The translations under genes and the position numbers were made by a program. Below, piece by piece: positions 9,837 to 21,452 of a DNA stretch of 64,000 nt. Position 1 is the first letter of the stretch, and the number at the start of each line of letters is the position of its first letter. The notes beneath the pieces are model-generated. The model worked only from the letters and a program-made list of their open reading frames with translations, was not told where the DNA came from and searched no databases. Source of the stretch: Brachionus rotundiformis (lineage: Eukaryota; Rotifera; Eurotatoria; Ploima; Brachionidae). The DNA is taken from positions 615,592-679,591 of the forward strand of contig JAESIW010000137.1 in assembly GCA_016802295.1 (NCBI GenBank), in the 5' to 3' direction.

Positions 9837-12136
9837 AAAAATGTTTTTTTATAAAAATTTAACGTTATTCAAATTAATAGTTTTTATTAATTGAAGATTA
9901 TTAAAATATTAATTGAAAAAAAGGAGATTGGTCAAATAATTGTTCAATAAAATTTAAGAATTACTATTTTTTACACTTATTTCCAAAATTTTTCTTAAAT
10001 TTTCTTTTAAAAAAATTGTTTCTTTGCGTAAAATTACGAAAATATTTTGCTCTTAAAAATTTCTTCAAATTTTCAATAATCAGAATTAAAAAAAAAATTT
10101 CCTATTAAACGGCCCTTTTTGGCCTAAAGCTTTACGTAATTTTACTGAAAATCACGTTTAATGACTAAATTTAGCTAAATTTGTTTTTTGTTTGTCCAAT
10201 TTCTCGTAGTTTTTTAATTTAACTTTTGTTTAATACATAGAAAGTAAAATTAGTGATTAGAACGACAAAATTTAGTTGCGCTTTAATAGCTATGCATTAA
10301 CAAAAAAAAGAACAATAACTTTCAAAAAATTTATTTTGATTTATCAAAAATTGTCAAATGGAAGCATTAACAAAACATCATTAAAGCAGCTTTACACTGG
10401 CAATCGTATTCATTTTCACATTCAATTTTTTTTCTATTTTTTTAAATTGATTTAATTAAAAAGCTAATTTTACAATTCAGTATAAAATGATCGTTGATCG
10501 ATTTAACTAAATTAATTAAATGCTAATTTAATTTAATGCATCATTAAAAAAATCAGATAAAACAAAATTAATTTGATTTATGCGTACTTATAATAAATCA
10601 TTAACGTATAACACGAATTAAACAAAAACGAAAAATTATATCCTTTTATCCCTTTAAAAATTTCTTGGTCTTGGGAAATGGGTCTGCTTTTAACCTATTG
10701 TGCAATATTTTATATAAAGAAAAGAATTTATCTTAATTTAACAATTTTAACAATTCTTTTGCATTTGAAGGTGTTTCTTTTAAATTTAGCATAAAATATC
10801 TTAGCCAAATGTCATACTTGCAAGATATTGAATGCAGTTTTGACACATCGTTCGTTTCTATCAAAATGTCAAAAATCGAAATGCGATTGAAAAAATAATA
10901 AAAGAAAACTAAAAAGAAATATTCGTTGACCCAACGATTGATGATTTAAAATATAATATGTTTTATATTGATAATTATAGTCTATCAGAAATGTTTAAAA
11001 TTTAGTAAAGATTGATATTTTTTCTTTCAAATCACAAGTCAAACTTTAAAAAAAACTTATAAAATCTACTAAATAGAATATGTATTTTTTTTTAATTAAT
11101 AAATAAATAATTTGACGAAAATTATTTTTTTAATTTTTTTTCTGGAATAAGGTAAACAAAGTTATCACTTAATTTTATATTTATATATATATATATATTA
11201 TTTTTTTAAATCCTGTACATAAATTTGCTGTCGATCATTTTCAATTTTATTTTTAAGTTTTTTTAAATTTGATATTGTAATTTTTATTTAGTTTTAATTA
11301 GACAATTTATTCAATAAAATAAATTTTTTTTTTAATTTTATTTAACAGTTAATTTTTAAAACAGAAACAAATAATAATAAAATATGCTAAATCAGTCATT
11401 TTTTCTTAAATATGTTAAAATTATTATTTTAAAAATTCAGTCAATTTAAAATCTGGAAAATTCTTTAAATAAATATGTTTTTCAAAATTCTATTTTAAAA
11501 ATTCACATTATTTATAATTTTTTATTCTATAAAGCCATTTTTTTATTTCAATTATTATGAAAAGACTTAAGATTTATTTTTTCCGTTTAATTTTTTAATA
11601 TTTAGTCCAAGATTTTACTTTTGTTTTTAAGAAGACAAAATAAAACACAGCAAATGCAAGAAATTTTATTTCATTTATTCGTAAATTAAAAGTCATGAAC
11701 TTTTATTTGATAGGCTTTTAATTCGATCAAATATTTAAGAAATATTGATTATTTTCAATTTGACATATCTTTTTTTTAAATAAATTTTAAATATATTAAA
11801 ATATATTAGAAATCAATAGTTCCTCCTTTAATATTAAGCTTTCGAAATATTTAATTGATAAACAAGATCTATATTTATTAAGTTTTATATGGATTAAATG
11901 GGCCATGATTTATTGGTTTTTGCATAAATATTTGTTTTGTAAACACATTTTTTATCCTGCCCCAACATCCATAATTTATATGATTATTTTATTTTTAAAA
12001 ATTTCTTATGACTATTTTATGTCTAAAAATTTTATTTCCTAAAGAATTTTGAGCCAAATCTAATTTTACAAATTTAATTTTTATATTAAGATTTAATTAT
12101 TGCTATTGAATCTTAATTATTGAAAATATTTTTAGA
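9837..12136. other. AT-rich intergenic DNA upstream of myosin VI
   Basis: No coding, tRNA or repeat family recognised. It contains a short (TA)n microsatellite near 11180-11200 and long homopolymer runs. An AG acceptor lies one base before the myosin VI ATG, so the real 5' UTR, a 5' intron or a trans-splice site may lie here. Confidence 0.5.
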
Positions 12137-15100
12137 ATGGATACAGAGATTAAAAAATTTTGGGTTGCAGACAATGATCATGGATTTAGACTTGGAAAGC
12201 TAGTAGATATAGGTTCTGAGTCTTTGTCAATTGAGCTATTCGATTGTCCAGGTAAAATAGTCACTGCTTCAACAGAATGTGTTTTTCCTTCGGAAGAATA
12301 TGATAACAAAGACGTCGATGATAATTGTGCTCTTATGTATTTAAATGAAGCCAATTTATTGCAAAATATTCGATTAAGATATAAAAAAGATTGCATTTAT
12401 GTAATTTAGGAAAAAAAAATTAAATTCTCAAATAAATTTTTTTTTAAGACTTACGTCGCAAATATTCTTATAGCAATAAATCCATATAAAGATGTTACAA
12501 AATTGTATTCCAGTGAAACAATTAAAAAGTATCAGGGTAAATCTTTGGGATTGCTTGCCCCTCATGTTTTTGCTATCGGTGATAAGTCTTATCGAGACAT
12601 GAGAGCTTTTAAGCAAAGTCAATCAATAATTGTTAGTGGTGAATCAGGAGCGGGAAAAACTGAATCAGCAAAATACCTTCTAAGATACTTAACAGAATCT
12701 TATGGAGCGAAATCAGGTCTCATTGAATCTAGACTAAATGAATGTAAAATTTAAAAAAAAGAATTTTGAAAAAAATTAAATTATTTGCTTATTATAGCTA
12801 ATCCATTGTTAGAAGCTTTTGGAAACGCGAAAACCACCCGAAATAATAACAGTAGTCGATTCGGAAAATTTATTGAACTTCACTTCAATGAAAATTTCCG
12901 AGTAGCTGGAGGTTTTGTTTCTCATTATTTACTAGAAAAATCTCGTATTTGTGTTCAAAGCAGAGAAGAACGAAATTATCATATTTTTTATCGGTTATGT
13001 GCTGGAGCACCTGATAAACTAAGGAATGATCTTCTTTTGTCAAGTCCAGATAGTTTTCACGTAACAAATATTATAATAATTAAGAATATATTCACTAAAT
13101 TTTTTTTAAAGTACTTAAATAGAGGTTGTACACAATATTTCAGTTGTTCCGATAATGATAAATACATCCAACCTGATAGAAAGAGCAAAGACCATTCTTT
13201 AAAAGGTCATCTTAAGGATCCTCAATTAGATGATTTTAAGGATTTTATAGAATGTGATAAATCAATGGATCAAATAGGTTTAAGTCCTCAAGATAAAATG
13301 AATATCTATCTCACAGTTGCATCTGTTTTACATATCGGCAATATTGATTTTGAAGAAGATCCTGAAAGCTCTAAAGGAGGATGTCGTCTTAGTTTAAAAG
13401 GCAAGAAATCAATCCAAATAGTTGCTAGAATGTTAGGCTTAGACGTAGACGAATTGGAAAAGGCTCTTATTAGTCGTGTAATGCAAGCCCATCGAGGAGG
13501 AAAATTAGGGACTGTCATCATGGTGCCGTTGAAAGTCACAGAAGCTCAAAATGCAAGAGACGCTCTTGCTAAAGCAATTTATATAAAACTGTTTGATCAT
13601 ATTGTATCTTGTATTAACAATGCGATTCCTTTCGATGTATCTACAAGTTTTATTGGACTTTTAGATATAGCTGGATTTGGTAAGTTTTTGATAAAAAATT
13701 TAATTTGTCAAAATAATGTTTTCAAATTTTTCTATCAAAAACAGAATATTTTCCAGTAAATAGTTTCGAACAATTTTGTATTAACTATTGCAACGAAAAA
13801 CTTCAACAGTTCTTCAATGAGCGTATATTGAAAGAAGTATAACAATTTTTTCAAAAAAATTTAGACATTAAAATTAATTACAACTTATTTTTATTTTTCT
13901 AGGAACAAAATTTATATGAAAAAGAAGGCTTAGGATTGAGAAAAATCGCTTATGTGGACAATCAAGACTGCATTGATCTGATAGAATCGAAAATTACTGG
14001 AATTTTCGATATTTTAGATGAAGAAAGTAGATTACCTACACCAAATTCAAATCATTTTACCAGCAATGTTCATGGTAAACATCCAAAGCATCTAAGACTT
14101 GATGTTCCAAGAAAATCAAAATTAAAATGTCATCGTGAGATACGCGATGATGAAGGTTTTTTGATAAGACACTTTGCTGGTGGAGTTGTTTACACAACAA
14201 GTCAATTTATTGATAAAAATAACGACGCTTTACACACGTCATTAGCTTTTTTAGTTCAAGATTGCAAAAACAAATTTATTCAGAATTTATTTGCTTCCGA
14301 AAAGGAAGTAATCAAGCAAAATACAGGAAAATTAAATTTTATTAGTGTGGGAAGTAAATTTAAATCACAATTATCAGGCTTATTAGAAAAATTACGATCA
14401 ACTGTAAGCGATTGATTTTTTTTATTAAAATTAAATTTTTATTAATAGGGAACAAATTTTATACGATGTGTGAAACCTAATTTAAAAATGGTACCAAATC
14501 TTTTCGAAGGAGGTCAGATATTAAGCCAACTACAATGTTCTGGAATGACATCTGTTTTAAATCTAATGCAACAAGGATATCCATCAAGAACAAGCTTTTT
14601 AGAGCTTTACAATATGTACAAAAAATATCTTCCTCCTGAGTTGGCAAGATTAGATGCAAGACTTTTTTGTAAAGTAATCAACTAAAATTTTAAAAAATAA
14701 AAATAGTAATAATTTTTTAAAAAGGCATTGTTTAAAGCTCTTAGTTTAAAAGATTCAGATTTTAAATTCGGTTTAACAAAAGTTTTTTTTCGACCTGGAA
14801 AGTTTGCCGAATTCGATCAAATAATGAAGTCAGATCCTGAAAATTTGTCTAATCTGATTAAAAAGGTCAAAAAATGGCTTATAATGACTAGATGGCGAAA
14901 ATTACAATGGTGTGCTCTTTCAGTAATTAAATGTAAATTTTATAAATTTATATTAAATTCTAATAATTAATTGCATCTTAAGTAAAAAATAAGATAATTT
15001 ATAGACGTGAATGTATTATGACCATTCAAAAGAATATGAGAATGTATCTGGTTAAAAAAAGATATGGACCTAAAATTAATGGAATTTCGAAAATAAAATC

Positions 15101-16388
15101 ATTACAAACTCAAATTGAATCAATGAAAAATATTTTAAACCAAATTAAATCCGACAAAGAGTATAAAAATGCTCAAGATTCGTTGAAATCCTTAATAAAT
15201 CTTTTAGATGCTACTATTGAAAAAATTAAAACCTCATCAGTTATTACTGAAATTCAAATAAATCAAGCTTATAATGATCTATTCAGTGCTTGTGAACGTG
15301 ATTTTAAAAAGCTAAAACATTTACTTGAAAGACAAAAAAATAAAGAAGAAGAAGAAAGACTGAACAAGATACAGGAAGAACTTGTAAAAGCTCAAAGACA
15401 AAAAGAAGACGAAGAAAAAAAGAAAGTTATGGAAGACAATTTAAAAAAACAGTATAATCTCAATAATAATTATTATTTTGCTGTATTTGTGTAAATTTAT
15501 TATTTTAGAAAATTAGAAATCGAAACAAGGCGTAAATCAGCAGAATTAAACTTCAAAAAAAATGATAAGAAGAATCAATTAAATATGAGCAAAATAAATG
15601 ATGAAAATAAGCTCAAAGAAAGTCAAATAGCCGAACAGGAAAAGAGAGATCATGATTTGGCTCTACGTCTGGCATCAGAGATGGGGTTTACTGATGTAGA
15701 TCCAATAAAATCCCCTAATAAATTAAGTAGTTCTTCGTTGTCAAATGTAAAAGGAAAATATGATCTATCCAAATGGAAATATGCTGAATTAAGAGATGCT
15801 ATCAATACCTCATGTGAACTTGAATTATTAGAAGCATGTAGAGAAGAATTTCATCGAAGGCTAAAAGTTTACCATGCATGGAAATCTAAAAATAAGAAAC
15901 AGAATACGAAATCACAGTTAAATAATAATGATAATAACGAAAGAGCTCCAGCTTCTGTTATTTCTAACAATGAAAATTCAGATTATAACTCAATTTCAAA
16001 GGAAATTAAAAGTTCATCATTAAAAAAAAATGGAATTAATGAGCAAAGATATTTTAAAATTCCGTTTTCTAGACCTTCTGATCAACATAGAGATGGTGAA
16101 AAAAAAAAAGGTTGGTGGTATTCTCATTTTGATGGAAAATGGATTGCAAGACAAATGGAGATTTACGATGAAAAACCGCCACTTCTCCTATTAGCTGGAA
16201 TCGATGATATGCGAATGTGTGAGCTTAGTCTTGAGGAGACAGGACTCACTATGAAATATGGTGCTGAAATTTTAGAATCAGAATTTGAACTAGTTTGGAA
16301 TAAAAATGGAGGAAGAAAATATTTGCATGATCATTTTGGTCAAATTTCTTCAAAATATGTTTTGAATCTCTTACAGAAGAAAGATTAA
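12137..16388 (+). CDS. MYO6: Myosin VI (unconventional, minus-end-directed myosin heavy chain)
   Basis: Ten exons rebuild a 1254-residue protein, the usual length for the family: 12137-12400, 12449-12743, 12798-13060, 13112-13679, 13745-13836, 13903-14403, 14449-14673, 14725-14932, 14983-15451 and 15509-16388. The motor domain has the GESGAGKT P-loop (about 152-159), switch-1 NNNSSRFGKF and switch-2 DIAGFE. The myosin VI-specific reverse-gear insert after the converter is present (SDPENLSNLIKKVKKWL then WRKLQWCALSVIKLKNK), followed by an IQ motif (TIQKNMRMYLVKKR), a charged helical medial tail and the cargo-binding domain. Both cargo motifs are conserved: RRL (EFHRRLKVYHAWKSKNKK) and WWY (KKGWWYSHFDG). 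Myosin VI moves toward actin minus ends in endocytosis and cell polarity. The intron at 13061-13111 is 51 nt and stop-free, so naive translation retains it. Confidence 0.97.
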
Positions 16389-17820
16389 ATTAAATATATT
16401 ACATTATATTCAGAATCTCATAGCTTAATTAGTTGATTTTTTAAAAAACTATCATTTAACTTTTTTGCAAAAAGAAAATAATTTCGCTTTAGCCTATTAT
16501 ATATAATTTTTCGACATAAATAAATAATTTACGAAAAAATCTTTTTTTTAGTTATTAAGTATTAAAATTTAGAAAAAATTTCTTTTATAATTTAAAAAAC
16601 GCAATAAACGTTTTCTTAAGATTTCATTAATAAATATATAATAATTTTATCTATTAATGCTAATATTAATTCTAAAAACAAAAATAAATAAAATTGATAA
16701 TAAAGTATTATTACCTAATACATTTCTATGTTTATCTAAATTATAAGATATCTAAGTCGATTTTACCTACAGCTAAAATTTTCTTAAAAGTTTTTAACGA
16801 TTTTTATTCATTTAAAATAACTAGTTTAGTTTTATTTAAATCCTTCATTCAATCAAAATGATCTAATAAGCAATTTTAAATAGATCACAATTTTTAAAAA
16901 TTTTTAAATCGTTTTGATTTTTTTTGATGAAATATTAATCTTTAGTGATATAATTATGTAAAATTAATTTAGTTTAAGGTTGAATAAAATCATTTCTCTA
17001 CCAATCATTCTTTAGAAAATTTTGAATATTTAATTCAAAATAAAATCTTTTTCATAATTTTAAAGAACCATTTTCCACTAAAAATTGGCATGTCTGTATC
17101 TATACAATCAGAAAACTAATAAAATATCTATAATGAAGACTTTATCTTAATAGTCTAATCAAAAAATTGGTATTTTAAAAATTTTAACTTCGTATAAAAG
17201 AAAAAAAAGTGTCATAAGTGTGCTTAGGAATTTATTTACGTAACAATCAAATAATAATTTTTACATTTACGAAAATATTTTGTTATATTTTGAATAGCTT
17301 TTTTTAAAATATCTAAGAGATATTAAATTAAATTCAATAATATTTTAATTGGAAATTTTTTCTTGTTTAATATGTATTCAATTTTAATATTTTATGAAGT
17401 TTATTTAGAACGTCTTGGATATAAATTTTTTCTTAATTTTTACTTTGTTTAATGTTGTTTTAAATAAGCCAGCTCGTTTATTCATTTAATTTTGATTCCA
17501 TATGTCATTTATTCGGATTCCAAATGAAAGTAATTAAATTTAACTTTTGATTTTAGATTAGCTTTAATGAGACAAATATAAACTATAAATTCAATTATAT
17601 ATATATATATATAACTATTTAAATTATTTATATAGTATAAAGAATTATTGCAGTCATTTTAAATTATATTATTACTTAAAAAATACTAAATGATTTGAGT
17701 TAGTGAAAGCATTTAAATATCTGTAATTTTTCTCAGAAAGTTTTTTTAGTTTATTAAGACAACTTGAATTTCAAAGGCATCTAAATTATTTCTTTTTAAT
17801 AATTCGATTTAATTATTAAG
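16389..17820. other. AT-rich intergenic DNA, probably includes the 5' end of the GGT gene
   Basis: No gene recognised. A (TA)n microsatellite lies near 17595-17612. The first exon of the downstream gamma-glutamyltransferase gene must lie here or further up, because the first visible exon starts in phase after an acceptor. Confidence 0.45.
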
Positions 17821-19850
17821 GCATTTATACATATGAACATGAAAAATATACTCAAAATAAGATAGTTCAGTCTTCAAATAAAAAATTCAAATCTGCAGCA
17901 GTTGCATGCGATTCAGCAGCTGGTTCTTCAGTAGGAAGGTAAATGTTTAAAATTTTTAATCTTTATTTACGACTTATATTTTAGGGAAATCCTTGAAAAA
18001 GGAGGATCTGTAGTAGATGCAGCAATTGCTACGATGCTTACAAATAGCATACACAATTCTCAAAGTATGGGAATTGGAGGAGGATTTTTTTTGATACATT
18101 ATAGCAGGTTAATTGGAATAGAAATTATTTTATTAATCTTTAATTTCTATATTAAATATTTATTTCAGAAAAGATGAAAAAATAACAGTATTAGATGCTC
18201 GTGAGACTGCACCTTTAAACAGTAGCTATGATATGTTTAAAAATTGCTCAAAAACAAAAGGAGGATGCGCAATAGCGGTGCCTGGTGAAGTAAAAGGATA
18301 TTGGCAAGCTCATCAGCTATTCGGAAAATTGGATTGGAAGGATTTATTTAAACCAGCCATTGAAATGTAATTAACCGTTAATTGATCTTTATTTGTTACT
18401 AATTTATCCTATAGGTGTAATAATGGGTTTAAGCTTCCAGCATCACAAGCTAAGTTTTTGAAATATTGTGAGCCAAAAATATTAGAATCCTATTCAATGC
18501 GAGAAACATTTATAAATAAGTTAACGAATCAAGTTTTTAATCAAGATGACATAATAAAAAGACCAAAATTAGCCAAAACATTTGAGTTAATTTCTAAAGA
18601 GGGAGATAAAGCATTTTATAATGGGACATTGACAGATACAATAGTTGATGAAATACAATCAGCTGGTGGTTTAATTACAAAAGCTGATCTTCAATTATAT
18701 GAATGCTTGATAAAAGATCCAATTACTTATAAATTAAGCAATAATATTACTATTAATACTGCTCCGCCACCAAGTTGTGGAGTTTTGTTAAATTTTATTC
18801 TAGCTTTGTTAGATGGTCTGAAATTTTAAAATTGAATTAAATTAATATTCTAATTTTTTTTATTAAGATACTGATTATTTTGATATGAATTCAAATCCAA
18901 ATGAAAGTCACATATTTTATCACAATTTTATAGAATCATGTAAATTTGCATTTGGGTTAAGACACTTGATTGGAGATTGTGATTTAAAATCTACCGACAA
19001 AGTTATATTTTTAATTTAATTTTTATTTTTGAATAAATTTTGATATTTTAGTTATATAAAATAATAAATAATCAAAAAATGATTGATGAATACAGATCAT
19101 TTTTAAAAGATGAATGTCATCCAATTAAGTTTTATGGATCAACGAATTTTCGTCACGATTATGGGACAGCTCATACTTCAATTATTGGTTCAAATGGTGA
19201 TGCTGTTGCCATAACTTCAAGTATAAATTTGGTATTTGGTTCTAAGATAATGGGCGAGAAGACAAACATTATATACAATAATCAAATGGACGATTTTTCG
19301 TGTCCAAGTTCAGAGTTAAATTCATTTGCTTTACCAAATTATAAAATAAACTACATTTCACCTGGTAAACGTCCTGTTTCAAGCATGACACCTTTAATTG
19401 CATTAAATGAAGATAAAAATGTTCGCTTGGTATGTGGAAGTTCAGGAGGTACTAGAATTATAACTAGCACTGCTTTAGTAAATTTGAAAAAAGATTAAAT
19501 CTTTGGCTAGATTTTGTAAAGAATTTTTTAAGACTACTGCAAGAAATCTTATTTTGAATCAAAACTTATTAAATTCCGTAGATGATGCTAGGATTCATCA
19601 TCAACTTTGTCCAGATGAAGCTTTGTTTGAAGAAAATTTCAATGAAGTATTTATTCTTTTATAAGTTTTAATGCATTGATAAATAATTTTCCCTTAAAAG
19701 GATGTTCTTGAAGCTCTCTCATTTCGTGGACATAGGTTAATAAATTTTGGTCATGGCGGTTCAGCTGTGCAAGCTATTTCAAGATTAGATGATGATCATT
19801 TGCATGCGGTTTGTGATGGTAGAAAAGGTGGAATACCTGATGGATTTTAA
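17821..19850 (+). CDS. Gamma-glutamyltransferase (5' exon not identified)
   Basis: Eight exons join in phase for about 554 residues: 17821-17938, 17985-18107, 18169-18366, 18415-18815, 18868-19001, 19052-19477, 19533-19646 and 19701-19850. Family blocks are clear: AAVACDSAAGSSVGREILEKGGSV read in parts, SMGIGGGFFLIHY, AVPGEVKGYWQAHQ, the autocleavage and catalytic threonine in DYGTAHTSI, SSINLVFGSK, NNQMDDFS, PGKRPVSSM and GSSGGTRI, ending GRKGGIPDGF. The enzyme is an N-terminal-nucleophile hydrolase that cleaves glutathione at the cell surface. The membrane-anchor exon that should precede 17821 was not found: the first visible exon begins with two bases of a split codon after an AG acceptor. 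The last exons keep the RIHHQLCPDE and FGHGGSAVQAI blocks, so the catalytic part is intact. Confidence 0.94.
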
Positions 19851-21452
19851 AGTAAAAATTAAGTTGGAATAATACTCAGGATAAATTTTTTTATTCACAA
19901 GATGTCTTTAAAAATGATTTATCTGTTATATTTATAAAAATCGATTGCATTCAGTTTATTTTATTTTCATTTTTATTCAAATAAAGTATTAAAATGCGTG
20001 AATTAAAATTTCACTTCAAAAGCTTAAATCAATTGCTTAGAAATTCTATTTGGAATACATAACATTAAGCAATTATTAAATTAATGAATAAATAAAATAT
20101 ATTAAAATCTTTTAAAAACATTTATATTTAGAAAAAAATTTAATTAAATCAATTTTATAAATATTTTAATTTAATTTATTTTAAATTTTAAATTTAGCTA
20201 ATAAATTTTCTATTTTAAATAATCATAATTTTTATTTAATAAAAATCCGAAATTTCAAAAATTTATCATTTCATTAGAACATTTTATTGAAAATAATCTA
20301 AATATCAAATATCAATTCTTAAAAATTATTTTTTAATAAAACATAAAAGAAATACAATTTTAGCTTTTATTAATTGTAAATTTTAATTTAAAAAATAAAA
20401 AAGTTCACTCAATATTTTCCTTTTTACTAATTTTTTATTTAAGCATATCCTATATTAAGAAAACTAAAAATCTTTTATTAATTTATTTGACACAAAGTTT
20501 ATTCATATTTGTTATTTCAAAATCAACACTTTTTTTAATTTCCTTGCTTTAAAAAAACAGACTCAAGAAAAAATATTTTTTTAATGATATTAAAATCGTG
20601 CATTTACTGATAAATTTAAATTTTTAAGTATGTGAAAAGGAAGAAAAATACACGAAGCTAATTAACTGTCGATTTGCTTTTGAAATGGGAGCCTTTTTGT
20701 TAGGGTCTACTGTACAAGATTTTATTTAAAGTAGAAAAATATGTTTTTTTAGAATTTCCAATATTTTTAGGTATTATAAAGCAAACTTTAATTCTTTGGT
20801 TAATGAAGCATACTTCAATTATGTCTTAAAATTAAATTTTAAAATAAATTTTAAAATTAGTTTTTAAAAATCAAAAAATATTCTTTAGTTGAAAATTATT
20901 AAAGGTTTTGGTCATTCAATCTTTGAAAAAGTTATCAACTTAAGGCTACAATTGACCATAAAGGTTTTTAGAGCATAAAATTCAGAAATAATGATTTTAT
21001 TGTTTCAGCAGCATAATAAACACAGTTAATGGTTGAAGAATTCCATGATTAAGAAATCGTTTATGGTTGATAAATTTAAAACTATGATTTTTATTAAGAA
21101 AAATATCTAAATAATTTTACTTTTAATTCAAATTACTTATGTTTATATATATGCACCTTAGTTATTTAAATGATGTTTTAGTATTTTTGAAATCTATAAG
21201 GTAGAATGATTTCATTGATTTGTTTTAAATTATTATTTTCTTTTTCATCTCTTTAAAAGTTATTTGAAAATAGCTTTTGGTTAATCGATTATGTTCACTG
21301 AAGCTTAAATGATATTTTGATACGGCATTCTAATAATTATATATTTAAATTTTAAATGTTTATTCTTTGTTTATTATCTTCTTAAAAAAAATAAGACATT
21401 TATTTTTAAGACAAGATAAATGATTTTTACTAGATAAACAGTAAATTTATTA
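19851..21452. other. AT-rich intergenic DNA with one coding-like fragment
   Basis: Mostly featureless. A 32-codon frame at 20631-20729 has non-random composition (see findings) but no recognised family. Otherwise nothing seen. Confidence 0.5.
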
